From Dokdonia sp. (GTDB taxonomy: Bacteria > Bacteroidota > Bacteroidia > Flavobacteriales > Flavobacteriaceae): 64,000 nucleotides of DNA. Shown here one piece after another: positions 36,701 to 45,243 of the stretch. The notes under the pieces were generated by a model. That model saw nothing but the letters and a program-made list of their open reading frames with translations. It ran no database searches and was not told the origin of the DNA. Numbering within the stretch: the first letter of the stretch is position 1; the number at the start of each line of letters is the position of its first letter. The translations under genes and the position numbers were made by a program. Where the stretch lies: positions 62,001-126,000 of the forward strand of contig JAHDIF010000003.1 in NCBI GenBank assembly GCA_020630915.1, in the 5' to 3' direction.

Positions 36701-39529
36701 GCGGAGGGCTTCGCCATACGATACCCGTACAATGAGATTTTTGAAGATTTTGATCCAGACGATCCTGAGGCTTATCAAGACAAACTGGAAGAAGAAAACT
36801 GCAAACGAGCAGCAGACCAAGTGGCAGATCAATTTGTACAACGCCTTAAAAATAATTGTGACGTATTAACAAGCAGGCAAGAACAGGAACTTTGGCAATT
36901 TATTCACGACACCTACCTCAAAGATTGTCAAGATCCAAGCACGACGGTAAATCTTAATGACGCAATACGAGACTATATATCCTGCACCTCAATGCTACCA
37001 GAAGGATGTTTTGTAGATGCCTTACCAGAACAAACAGAGGAGTCCTGCGAGTGTAAAAATATTAACGACTTTGTCGTAGGAGTAATACAAAGCGTTACAC
37101 CTACAAAGACGTATCTCGATATTGTAAGCGACGTACGTTTTGGTAGTAATCAAGAGGTGCAGGATGCACTAGAGGCTGTACTGTATCCAGATGATCTTAG
37201 CCTTAAAGGAGATTTTGCAGCCTGGTACAAGGAGTGTAATACCGCTCCCCATTATTCTTGGACAGGAGGAGGGCCTAAGCCACCGGCAGTTTTAGCAGCG
37301 TACTTCTCATGTGAGGATGAAGAAGAACCAGAAGACCCAATAGACACAGATAAAGAATGTGCAGAAGTTTTTAACGCAATGGCTCAGGCCGTTGCAAATC
37401 TCGAATTTGAACAACTTATGCGTCAAAAGGCAGCTGAGTATAAGCAAGCTTATGTCTCCCATTGTTTGGCAAAAGCCTATAATGGCAATGAGCAATTTAC
37501 GCTAGATTATCTTTATAACGAGTATCACTACACTTTATACTATTATGATCAAGCAGGAGATCTTGTAGCAACTGTTCCTCCAGAGGGCGTGTACCAGCAA
37601 GATGCATTAGACGCAACACGAGTAGTTCATGATAGTCGTATCACAGATCAAACTACACTCGATGCAGCAAATCGATATCTAGAAAACCCTGATACAAACC
37701 CTTTTGTGAATACCAAACATCTAATGATTACGAACTACCGGTATAATTCTTTACAGAACGTGGTACGACAGAACACACCAGATGGCAACGATTCTCATTT
37801 TTATTACGATGCCTTGGGAAGGCTTGTAGTTTCTCAAAATGCAGAACAAGTAGCAAGAGATGCTTATAGTTACTTGAGTTATGACCTTTTAGGGCGCACT
37901 ATAGAGGCTGGAGAGCTTATAAGCACGACGGCAATGAATAAGGCTATCGCAGAAGATATTACAGATTACAACAACCCTACGGGTGCAAATGCCTTATTAA
38001 ACTGGTTGGATGGTAAAAAACGCAATGAGCGAACTCTTACTTTTTACGATCAAGTAAACCCATCTATCACAGGACCATCACATCCAGCTTTTGAGCAACA
38101 AAATTTCTTGCGTAATCGCATAGGAGCTGTAGTATATGACCAAGAGGGAGACTCCTATGATGCTGCGCCTGGGGCGACTAATAGAGAACGTCCAGTTGGT
38201 TATGATGCTTTGACGCATTATGACTATGATGTACTAGGCAATGTGGAGACCCTTTGGCAAGAAAATAGAGCTATACCTATAACAGCACATCAAGTAAAAC
38301 GTTTTGATTATACCTATGATCTTGTAAGTGGTAATGTAAACACCGTGTCTTATCAAAAAGAAAAACAAGACCAGATGTTATACCGCTATCGCTATGATGC
38401 AGATAATAGGCTTACGGAAGCACACAGTAGTACTAATGGTTTATTGTGGGATACAGACGCTAGGTATTTCTATTATGCACACGGACCTCTTGCACGTGAA
38501 GAAATAGGGGATAAGCACGTCTTTGCAAATGATATGATCTATGATATACGGGGTTGGATTACCGCTCAAAACAGCTCTATGACAGTGGCAGATCGTGATG
38601 CGGGTAAAGACGGAGTGGCTGGAGAACTCAATGAAAATTTTGGAAGAGATCCTTTTGCCTATTCACTACATTATTTCAAAGACCATTATCAACCTATTAG
38701 TACTGTTGTGAGTGGAGTTCTTGCCAGCGACTTTAGTAGTATTAATAGTACAGCGTTCATTACTACGGCAGATACCAAGCCCCTGTACAATGGTAATATT
38801 TCTATGATGGTGACAAGTATGAAGGATATTACACAGCAGCCTATTAATGTAATGGCAAATGCCTATACCTATGACCAATTGAATCGCATCAAGAGTTACA
38901 AACCATTTTGGGATACAACTAGTGGGAACAACCCGCTTGCGCGAAATGACTTCGCAAACGTATCAAACAATGGCGATTATAATAGTAGCTATGTCTTTGA
39001 CGGCAACGGAAATATAGAACAACTCTATCGCAATGGAGTAGGCGCTTCTCAAGCGATGGATAAGTTATCCTACAACTATAACTACAATGCTGTAGGAGCA
39101 AAAATAAATAACCAACTTTTTCACGTAGATGATCCCGTAGGCAAGGTTGGGAATGACCTAGACGATCAAAATGCGGGCAATTATGTGTACGACAATATAG
39201 GAAGACTCGTTACCGATGTTTCTGAAAACATTAGTATGAACTGGAACGTAAGCAATAAAGTACGATCAATTACCAGACCTGCAGGAATTGATGCGGCAGA
39301 CCTAGAGTTTAGGTATGGCCCAATGGGTAACCGTATTTATAAAACTGTAGTGGAGAAAGATGCACTAGGCAACCCGCAGCCTCCTAAAAGCACTTGGTAT
39401 GTACTAGATGCTAGTGGTAACCCTATTGCCTTTTATGAATTAGAAAACGGTGTATTGACCCTTAAAGATTTTGTGCTCTATGGCAATAAACGCTTAGGAA
39501 CGTTTACGCAAGATAAAACTATGCAATAG
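33740..39529 (+). CDS. Exported Rhs/YD-repeat shell protein lacking its tip (1929 residues)
   Basis: The start is the ATG at 33740, just after the LolA-like gene's last codons; an upstream in-frame extension lacks a signal peptide and is rejected. A signal peptide ends near SSSAQ. Residues up to about 320 are beta-rich with a fibronectin-like part (NTFTISWDFLSGAHEYDVEW). A cysteine-rich middle (CNPNCEELC, CEDEEEPEDP) follows. From about residue 1220 come YD repeats (YRYNSLQNVVRQNTPDG, FYYDALGRLVVSQ, YDYDVLGNVETL). The chain stops right after FVLYGNKRLGTFTQDKTMQ, the point where ordinary Rhs proteins go on to the HLGNV...SDRK core. That core is in the next two genes instead. Confidence 0.85.
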   Translation: MRNIILFFVLLFLQGLSSSAQEVFIDGAFGTTIQAGTNLTVEDQYQQCRVATNCPYDFELESTRLYTKLYFDESLRNYYATDWKVTIDYSIAFYQNYSSTSSTNTSHTLEIDYHPTENYKDIDAFIHSLPAGFYTKADVAINTVTITDRNGSPTTVMTTLPDYIHFDVHLEVNRVYTLDVNRKPRVNTFNSTTGINTVNNTFTISWDFLSGAHEYDVEWLFVNMGNSPQTDEFYLDFKNATRVTTQQHFYDISLAYPRGFIIWRVRGVGLEKSDPASLVFDKRVEGVWSFNSKGYYKQNGVDLVPTSGNTSGNSRYSNHNFFWPGLEQDKNWQYNVVYAEDGKRKEVINFYDDILKPEQTVTILNTDQTAVVAQPVYDFVGRNSLQVLPAPQESQGMRHYDALHKDNSGNNYYYPHFDTDNLVNMPKPLGSQSNKGAGYYYSDQNTNPIGINGQYTPDAKGYPFSRTIYKNDGSGRVKAVSGVGKEYFSNGGQLTHETKFLYGSPFQEELTMLFGNNVGFAKYYEKTVAIDANGQASASVKDLSGRVIMTSLVGEAPENLKNIDTKPTNPITLNVNLNRLNTLTDDALTVNKVLLATGSTMYNFQYSLTPELFNNCGVDTSCVYDLEIYLKDDYGQKQPIVFSGATVSEISLTKVTDVASISFSAQVAVGSYQLIKKLTLNEAHLNDAVQDWIDSQMCYEPRKIDPIESCNPNCEELCKESYWSVPDATTGIHYYLALDDGRHVAELNNGSLVTIIDQTAYNAVLAEIATCQAACEAYDPTEPPLSDCEFQYELLKQDMSPGGQYFDNIAERDDARGNANSSYDKNGWLKNNADQTVKTCLQEKMGIRQYATNTDDFWNEVRDNWQDEYVDITIKMHPEWCAFEKLCGASWSCSWNDLGVNSTFNMDPTAAFVTDQATIDGYLSKTDWGSISAQAKLEAPASLHSELEPSKLKERGQKFYEELLKYRHVKQQCSGLHLQSPAEDALTAEGFAIRYPYNEIFEDFDPDDPEAYQDKLEEENCKRAADQVADQFVQRLKNNCDVLTSRQEQELWQFIHDTYLKDCQDPSTTVNLNDAIRDYISCTSMLPEGCFVDALPEQTEESCECKNINDFVVGVIQSVTPTKTYLDIVSDVRFGSNQEVQDALEAVLYPDDLSLKGDFAAWYKECNTAPHYSWTGGGPKPPAVLAAYFSCEDEEEPEDPIDTDKECAEVFNAMAQAVANLEFEQLMRQKAAEYKQAYVSHCLAKAYNGNEQFTLDYLYNEYHYTLYYYDQAGDLVATVPPEGVYQQDALDATRVVHDSRITDQTTLDAANRYLENPDTNPFVNTKHLMITNYRYNSLQNVVRQNTPDGNDSHFYYDALGRLVVSQNAEQVARDAYSYLSYDLLGRTIEAGELISTTAMNKAIAEDITDYNNPTGANALLNWLDGKKRNERTLTFYDQVNPSITGPSHPAFEQQNFLRNRIGAVVYDQEGDSYDAAPGATNRERPVGYDALTHYDYDVLGNVETLWQENRAIPITAHQVKRFDYTYDLVSGNVNTVSYQKEKQDQMLYRYRYDADNRLTEAHSSTNGLLWDTDARYFYYAHGPLAREEIGDKHVFANDMIYDIRGWITAQNSSMTVADRDAGKDGVAGELNENFGRDPFAYSLHYFKDHYQPISTVVSGVLASDFSSINSTAFITTADTKPLYNGNISMMVTSMKDITQQPINVMANAYTYDQLNRIKSYKPFWDTTSGNNPLARNDFANVSNNGDYNSSYVFDGNGNIEQLYRNGVGASQAMDKLSYNYNYNAVGAKINNQLFHVDDPVGKVGNDLDDQNAGNYVYDNIGRLVTDVSENISMNWNVSNKVRSITRPAGIDAADLEFRYGPMGNRIYKTVVEKDALGNPQPPKSTWYVLDASGNPIAFYELENGVLTLKDFVLYGNKRLGTFTQDKTMQ

Positions 39530-40743
39530 TGAATAACTCTCATTACATATCGCTTATACTACTATTGCTAGTGCTCATAGCGAAACATGGGTATGCACAA
39601 TCTAGCACGCGCGTGGTTGGTTATAAAAACTTTGAAGTAAGTAATCATTTAAACAACGTGAGTGAAGTCACAACAGATCGTAAACTGGCTGTTGCAACTA
39701 CTTCTATGATTGCCTACAATGATACAGACATACTAAGCAATACAGATTATTATCCTTATGGGATGCAACAAGTAGATCGCTCTCAGTCTGATGATTATAA
39801 ATATGGTTTTCAAGGACAAGAAATGGACGATGCCATAAAAGGAAAAGGTAATAGTGTGAATTATAAATACCGTATGCACGATCCTAGAGTTGGGCGGTTT
39901 TTTGCTGTGGATCCTTTATACAACAAGTACCCTTACAATAGTCAATATGCTTTTAGTGAGAATAATGTCATAAATGCTATTGAGTTAGAAGGTTTGGAAA
40001 AATATGTCAGAATAGAATATAAAATTGGGTCAAGGATAGTTGCAGTGGAATACACCAAAGTCGAAAATGATAATATTAGAAATTACTTTAAAACAATTAA
40101 TATCACTAATACTACAAACAATTTCAGACAATTAAAAGGTATTCTTGACAATAGCCCTAATCCCGATTATCAAAGTGATTTGGGTGGTGGAGGAAATGGC
40201 TGGATTATTTCTAAAAGAAAAAATGTGGACTCGACTGGCTTTTATTCAAAAAGAGGAATAGACCTTAATAAAAAGGCTGGAAGATTAGTAAATGCTTTTA
40301 TTAAAGACTCAGTAAATAGTTCTGTAAAATCTTATAGTTCTGAGACTAGTAGTAATGGGAGTCATTTAATAGCATCAAGCTTGCTCGCTCAAATTAGATT
40401 TCAAAGAGATATTTTCGCACTTCCATTAGCTGACTTGCAAAACAATGAATATTTGAATGAAATATTAAACTATGCCCAAACTCTTGAGAACTTAAATAAT
40501 CCAAATTTAACTTATACTATAGATATAACGGGGATGGCCAGTCAAATAAATAAGACAACTCAAGGAGGAAATGCACAACTTTCAATTAATAGAGCAAATT
40601 TTATTCGTCAGTATTTTATAAACAACGGGATACCTGCGAATCGATTAAACGCAACAGGGGTTAGTACTTCCAGGAATACTGGTAATAATGCAAACGATAG
40701 ACGAGTAGAAGTAAAACTGAATTTAAACATAAGAAGTCAGTAA
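39529..40743 (+). CDS. Exported Rhs core protein with OmpA-like C-terminus (tip 1)
   Basis: A 404-residue protein starting at GTG 39529, overlapping the shell gene's TAG by one base. It has its own signal peptide (to about GYAQ, residue 24). Residues 25-157 are an Rhs core: [74 protein letters not shown]. The rest is variable; its end resembles an OmpA C-terminal peptidoglycan-binding domain ([18 protein letters not shown], then RLNATGVS and DRRVEVKL), with the usual Arg. No toxin catalytic motif is recognised and no obvious immunity gene follows. The core is duplicated in the next gene. Confidence 0.8.
   Translation: MNNSHYISLILLLLVLIAKHGYAQSSTRVVGYKNFEVSNHLNNVSEVTTDRKLAVATTSMIAYNDTDILSNTDYYPYGMQQVDRSQSDDYKYGFQGQEMDDAIKGKGNSVNYKYRMHDPRVGRFFAVDPLYNKYPYNSQYAFSENNVINAIELEGLEKYVRIEYKIGSRIVAVEYTKVENDNIRNYFKTINITNTTNNFRQLKGILDNSPNPDYQSDLGGGGNGWIISKRKNVDSTGFYSKRGIDLNKKAGRLVNAFIKDSVNSSVKSYSSETSSNGSHLIASSLLAQIRFQRDIFALPLADLQNNEYLNEILNYAQTLENLNNPNLTYTIDITGMASQINKTTQGGNAQLSINRANFIRQYFINNGIPANRLNATGVSTSRNTGNNANDRRVEVKLNLNIRSQ
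39601..39999 (+). repeat. Duplicated Rhs-core cassette, copy 1
   Basis: The coding sequence for the Rhs core of tip 1 is clearly related at DNA and protein level to 40812-41204 in tip 2. Near-identical runs encode [18 protein letters not shown] in both. Similarity ends sharply after EGLE, where the variable C-termini begin. This is the expected layout for tip exchange by recombination in the core. Confidence 0.75.
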
Positions 40744-40748
40744 ATATT

Positions 40749-41882
40749 ATGAAAGTGAAAATAATCATTGTTCTATATCTTTTCTTGTTAGTAGATTATG
40801 TTGCAAGTCAAACACGAACTATTGGCAACAAATCATTTGAAATCTCAAACCACTTAAACAATATTACAGAGGTAACCAGTGATAGAAAAGTATCTAGTAA
40901 TACAGGACCAACAATTGCGTATCAAGAAACAGATATCATAAGTCATAATGATTATTACCCCTATGGCACGCAACAAGAAGATCGATCACAATCTGATAAC
41001 TATACACACGGTTTCCAAGGTCAAGAAAAAGATAACGAGGTAAAAGGAGTAGGGAACAGCATCAATTATAAATATAGGATGCACGACCCTAGAGTAGGGC
41101 GGTTTTTTGCGGTAGATCCTTTATATCAAAAATACCCTAATAATAGTCAATATGCGTTTAGTGAGAATAGGCTTGTTGATGGCATTGAGTTCGAGGGTTT
41201 AGAGTTTACTAAAAGATTACCATCTGGAAAATATATAGGAACTTGTTCTTCCGATTTAAAAGAGCAGAAAGTAACAATTTCTCCTTCTAATTTCTTTAAA
41301 AAAACTACCAGTAAGGAAATGATGATGTCATCTAGGAATAAGTTAATAGCAGATATAGCATTCCGAGGAAAAGGAATGTCATTTATGGACAATTTTATAA
41401 AATCAAGAAGTTTTACAACTTATGAAATGTCTACTACAACTGAATTAATTGAAGGAGAAAGATATCTCATTACTCAAATAATTGAGAAAAGCTTAGTAGT
41501 GAGTTATGGAGAGGCTGGAACGATTAATGAATCTGACATAGTTTCAATTGACAACGTAATTACTATTAGTTTAAAGACGAAACAGAAAATTATCAAAGAA
41601 AATACTAATGGAAGCTATGAATTGTCAACTGAAGATGTAGATTTCAATGTTGAATCTGATGCCCCCAAAGCTCAAAATATAAATTTTAAAGATCAAATTG
41701 ACGCATTGAATATTGTGAAAGCACGCGTGGGTAATGAAAATGCTGAAAAGTTAATTAAAGACAAGGCATATAATTCCAATTGGGGTAATAGGCAAAATAA
41801 AAAGATCATTAAAAACATTAATAAAATGGTGGATGATGCTACAAAAAATACAGGAGAAAAGATAAACCCTATTAAATTTTGA
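40749..41882 (+). CDS. Exported Rhs core protein with unknown C-terminus (tip 2)
   Basis: A 377-residue protein with a signal peptide ending near YVASQ (about residue 21). Residues 22-152 repeat the Rhs core of the previous protein ([58 protein letters not shown]). The C-terminal 225 residues are unrelated to tip 1: a mixed region followed by a lysine- and asparagine-rich end ([20 protein letters not shown]). No enzyme motif is visible. It could be a toxin or binding domain. The next gene codes for a barrel-like protein, not a typical immunity protein. Confidence 0.78.
   Translation: MKVKIIIVLYLFLLVDYVASQTRTIGNKSFEISNHLNNITEVTSDRKVSSNTGPTIAYQETDIISHNDYYPYGTQQEDRSQSDNYTHGFQGQEKDNEVKGVGNSINYKYRMHDPRVGRFFAVDPLYQKYPNNSQYAFSENRLVDGIEFEGLEFTKRLPSGKYIGTCSSDLKEQKVTISPSNFFKKTTSKEMMMSSRNKLIADIAFRGKGMSFMDNFIKSRSFTTYEMSTTTELIEGERYLITQIIEKSLVVSYGEAGTINESDIVSIDNVITISLKTKQKIIKENTNGSYELSTEDVDFNVESDAPKAQNINFKDQIDALNIVKARVGNENAEKLIKDKAYNSNWGNRQNKKIIKNINKMVDDATKNTGEKINPIKF
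40812..41204 (+). repeat. Duplicated Rhs-core cassette, copy 2
   Basis: Second copy of the Rhs core, in tip 2, in direct orientation about 1.2 kb after copy 1. Signal peptides before the cores differ in sequence and C-termini after the cores are unrelated, so only the core has been kept alike. Confidence 0.75.
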
Positions 41883-41884
41883 CA

Positions 41885-43111
41885 ATGAAATATGTGATAT
41901 TCTTTTTCTTTATAGTAGAAAGTTTTATTTGTAATTCACAGGAAAATTTGCAACTCCTCTCAGAGTTTCATTTGGCAAACCCTATAGAGAACGCTTCTAA
42001 TGCAAGCCTTAATCTAGACAACGGTTTTGGAGCAGGATTACATATAGATAAACTCAATATTTGGGGGCCACTAGGGTTAGGAGGCTATGCTGCGTACCAA
42101 AAAAATGATATCAATTTTGAGACTAATTTTCCAGATCTGGTGAGTGATCCTATGTTTGGCGCACAACTATTGGAAGAAGGAAGTAGCTTCCAGTGGAGTA
42201 GTGTCCAGCTTGCCATAGGGCCAGTCCTATCACTTGATCTTGATAAAGAAGATAAAGTAAGCTTTCAAGTCTTTTCTAAAATAGGCCTCGCCAATGTATC
42301 CTATGCAAACTATAGTTATACAGCAGCCTATGATGATCCTGCGCTTAATGATATTACACTTTTTGAGACTATTACGGCTCCAGAAGATGAAATAGGCATC
42401 AATCTTACATGGGTAAGTGGTGCGCATCTTAATTATATGTTTTCTAAAAGTGTAGGGATTAGTCTTGGTGGTAATTTTAGTATTATTGAAGGCGTTACTC
42501 ACAGATACAGAAGCCTTGACGCTACGTTTGAAGAAGGAGGTGAGCCTAATATACTTTATGAAACTGCTATTTCTAGCACTACTTCTAATATATTACAGCG
42601 CTGCCGTATTAAAAACATTAACGGTACCGTCGGTATTATTGTGCAACTGGGAGGCATCCCAGTAAACGAACCAGAAGAGGAAGAAGAAATCTTAGGAGAG
42701 GAACAACCAGAAAATGAAGAAGATGCTTATGTATGTGAGCCACTCTTATATAGAGCACCCGGCTATAATGAACCCATAATACTTACTAAAAATCCTGCCG
42801 TAGTATTTGAATGGTTTGACACCAATACTCGCGAACTTAAAAAAGACAAGCAATATCAATTACAGCTCTTTACAAAAACCGGGGACTCCTATACGCCAGT
42901 CCATACAGAGATATTAAAGGGTACAACAAAATCTAGGGTGAATATGAGAAATATACCCCCTCCACAGGACTATGCAATGTACTGGCAAATTGTTCCTGCT
43001 AGCGGTAATGCCACCATATGTGCACAACCACGAAAAATGATGAAGATGCTTGTATTTAGAAATCAAGCGGAGGCAGATGAGAAACTACCAGAATGTTTAA
43101 TAGGAGGATAG
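41885..43111 (+). CDS. Outer-membrane barrel-like protein with C-terminal beta domain
   Basis: About 408 residues, starting at ATG 41885 (a TTG at 41879 overlaps the previous stop but is less likely). A signal peptide ends near CNSQ. The first 260 residues look like an eight- to ten-stranded barrel (GFGAGLHIDKLNIWGPLGLG, ISLGGNFSIIEG, NINGTVGIIVQLG). An acidic linker (PEEEEEILGEEQ) follows, then a cysteine-containing beta-sandwich (YVCEPLLYRAPGY to ATICAQPRKMMKMLVFRN). Family not recognised. Being part of the Rhs operon, it may be an outer-membrane docking protein for the exported Rhs proteins; that is inference. Confidence 0.6.
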   Translation: MKYVIFFFFIVESFICNSQENLQLLSEFHLANPIENASNASLNLDNGFGAGLHIDKLNIWGPLGLGGYAAYQKNDINFETNFPDLVSDPMFGAQLLEEGSSFQWSSVQLAIGPVLSLDLDKEDKVSFQVFSKIGLANVSYANYSYTAAYDDPALNDITLFETITAPEDEIGINLTWVSGAHLNYMFSKSVGISLGGNFSIIEGVTHRYRSLDATFEEGGEPNILYETAISSTTSNILQRCRIKNINGTVGIIVQLGGIPVNEPEEEEEILGEEQPENEEDAYVCEPLLYRAPGYNEPIILTKNPAVVFEWFDTNTRELKKDKQYQLQLFTKTGDSYTPVHTEILKGTTKSRVNMRNIPPPQDYAMYWQIVPASGNATICAQPRKMMKMLVFRNQAEADEKLPECLIGG

Positions 43112-43178
43112 GCGCAGTCGAGAAGTATCTAGAGCGTAACCTAATAAATATGCGACACACTTAATAAAAGAAATTACC

Positions 43179-44261
43179 ATGAAAAAATACATATACATAC
43201 TAAGCATATGTCTCCTAGCACTTTTGAGTTGTGAAGACTGCTGTGAAGATCTAGAAGTCATTACAGAAGATCCTGTAGGTGGTGATGATATGCCTCCTCC
43301 AGATATCTGTGAGGGAGATTTCTATTACGGTAGCCTTACAGAGGAGCCAACCACAGGTCAACGTTTTCTTACTTTTGAAACCTTTAGCCAACCTTTGACA
43401 GACCCTTTAGGAAGAACTGATATTGAGGTGCAAAATATTAATTTATTTAATGAATTTTATTCACCATCTTTTGGAACCTATGATCAAGACAATGATCGTT
43501 ATGCCTTCTTTTATTTATTAGACGATAGCGATGCCCCTAACACGCTCTATCTTGCAGATACGAATACAACAAATACGACAGCAATACAAACATCTCAAGA
43601 TCAAGCAGCTCCTGTTTTCCTAAATGGGAATTTATACACCATTAATTTACAAACAGAAATACCTAATGTAGATTTTGAAATCTTACAACTCGATCAAACT
43701 ACCGGAAACGCCACGCAAATTGCTTCTAGTTTTGCTACGGTAGATGGTGAATTTTTTAATGCTTCTATATCATCTGCGACAAATGGAATTGATACTATTT
43801 ACTTCTTAGGGGTCAAAACCTTAGTAAGTTATAATGTCCTATCAAATACGGTACAAGTACAAGACATTAATATACCGTATGATGCAGATATACAAACGGC
43901 CCTTTCTGGTATAGAATATCGCTTTACAACAAATGAACTCATTGCGATCCATCATAAAATTAATAGCCCCACAGCTATTGAAGAGTTGGTGTCTATTGAT
44001 ACCACGTCTGGAGAGGTAACACCGATTATAAATATTGAGTCAAACCTTAGCGAGGCCAATAATGGGAGCATTGAGTTTTTAACAAATAGCACAGCGTATT
44101 CTTCTTGTGAGGACACTTACTATGTTACAGAAATTGTGGATCCTGAAACGAGTGATTCTCCTAATAGCTTTTTGATTGCCATAGACCTAGTAAATAATAC
44201 ACTTTCAGAAATACAAACCCCAGACTTTTTATATGGACTAACAATTAATGATGATAACTAA
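43179..44261 (+). CDS. Lipoprotein of unknown function, possibly beta-propeller-like
   Basis: A 360-residue lipoprotein with lipobox LLSC and lipidated Cys18, followed by acidic residues (CEDCCEDLEVITED), as in surface-exposed Bacteroidota lipoproteins. The body has repeated beta segments of the form seen in propellers (RYAFFYLLDDSDAPNTLYLA, APVFLNGNLYTINLQ, DTIYFLGVKTLVSYNV, TNELIAIHHK). No family is recognised. It follows the barrel gene after a 67-base gap and precedes two more small lipoproteins. Confidence 0.65.
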   Translation: MKKYIYILSICLLALLSCEDCCEDLEVITEDPVGGDDMPPPDICEGDFYYGSLTEEPTTGQRFLTFETFSQPLTDPLGRTDIEVQNINLFNEFYSPSFGTYDQDNDRYAFFYLLDDSDAPNTLYLADTNTTNTTAIQTSQDQAAPVFLNGNLYTINLQTEIPNVDFEILQLDQTTGNATQIASSFATVDGEFFNASISSATNGIDTIYFLGVKTLVSYNVLSNTVQVQDINIPYDADIQTALSGIEYRFTTNELIAIHHKINSPTAIEELVSIDTTSGEVTPIINIESNLSEANNGSIEFLTNSTAYSSCEDTYYVTEIVDPETSDSPNSFLIAIDLVNNTLSEIQTPDFLYGLTINDDN

Positions 44262-44272
44262 ACACAATAGTA

Positions 44273-44719
44273 ATGAATAATAAAACACAAGCATTTTTCG
44301 CAGTATTAACCGTATTAATTATTTTAATTTCCTGTAGTAATGATGACGATAACAATCCTCAAACTTGCAATAATCAAGGACTAGCTTACGAATTGAATGC
44401 AAATGGAACCATCATACTCGCTCCAGAGGCTAATCTCACTACAGATCTCTTTCCTAATCAGTCTACGGGAGTTGTTGAGATATTTGGAAACGATTCTAAT
44501 GGAGACTTTATAGTATTTACAACAGATGTGATTACTTTAAACGCGATGGGAACGGGAGATTTGATTATAGGTGGTATGCCCAATGACACAGTAAATGTTA
44601 CCTGTATTGCAACAGATAATGTTGTGGGAGGCCTTATGCGTTTTGAGCTCTCGGGCAACTATAATAACGCGCCAATAGATGGCGAATATTGTGTAACTAT
44701 CGATAGTGTAAACCCCTAA
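44273..44719 (+). CDS. Small lipoprotein, unknown function
   Basis: A 148-residue lipoprotein with lipobox ILISC (Cys21) and the post-cysteine sequence CSNDDDNN, an acidic stretch common in outer-membrane lipoproteins of this group. The rest is a small, probably all-beta domain with two further cysteine positions (PQTCNNQG, VTCIATDN) and a terminal GEYCVTID, so a disulfide is possible. No family is recognised. It starts 11 bases after its upstream neighbour. Confidence 0.65.
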   Translation: MNNKTQAFFAVLTVLIILISCSNDDDNNPQTCNNQGLAYELNANGTIILAPEANLTTDLFPNQSTGVVEIFGNDSNGDFIVFTTDVITLNAMGTGDLIIGGMPNDTVNVTCIATDNVVGGLMRFELSGNYNNAPIDGEYCVTIDSVNP

Positions 44720-44729
44720 TATACATCTT

Positions 44730-45113
44730 ATGAGAAATATGAGTTATTTTATCGCTTGTCTATTTTTATTGTTATTAACTTCCTGCAATAATGACGACGA
44801 CATAGCGCAAGATGATAATCTTGAAGGACAAGGCCAGTCCCTTTTAGCATTTTATGTCTTCGGAGAATTAGACTGTGGAGAAATCTCAATAGCTGTAACC
44901 GGTCTAGAAACTAAAACAATGGACGGACAAGAACGACCTATGGGGTTTGTAGATTGTCAGGACACAAGTCCCTCTGTAGTACAATGGAACGATATTCCTA
45001 GCGGCACGTATAACTATACGGCAACGTGCCAAGGATTTACTTGGACAGGAACAAGAAGTTTAGGTAATGGTACTTGTAGTTACCTTGCTTTAACAGCAGG
45101 AAGTGCAGATTAG
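44730..45113 (+). CDS. Small lipoprotein, unknown function
   Basis: A 127-residue lipoprotein with lipobox LLTSC (Cys19) followed by CNNDDD. An in-frame ATG at 44739 is a possible alternative start. The body has ELDCGEISIAVTG, FVDCQDTSP and YTATCQGFTW, that is four or five cysteines likely paired in the periplasm or outside, and a beta-sandwich pattern. It ends the + strand operon and is followed by a 130-base gap to a convergent operon. Function unknown. Confidence 0.65.
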   Translation: MRNMSYFIACLFLLLLTSCNNDDDIAQDDNLEGQGQSLLAFYVFGELDCGEISIAVTGLETKTMDGQERPMGFVDCQDTSPSVVQWNDIPSGTYNYTATCQGFTWTGTRSLGNGTCSYLALTAGSAD

Positions 45114-45243
45114 ATAAAATTAATCATAGCTTAATTGCGACCTTAAGGTAATAACAACTTTTTTTGGTGAGACAAATTTTGCATTGAAAACTTTTTCATA
45201 TGTTCTAATTGCATCAAGTTTTTTTCTGCAGCACAAAATTATA

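Noticed and set aside
26785-39529. Type IX secretion cargo signal on the giant proteins
   Set aside because: Neither ends with a recognisable T9SS C-terminal domain; the chains end in YD-repeat or Rhs sequence.
45140-45149. ACCTTAAGGT palindrome followed by a T run, as a terminator between convergent operons
   Set aside because: There is no room for a loop in the palindrome, so only a three-pair stem would form; too weak for an intrinsic terminator.
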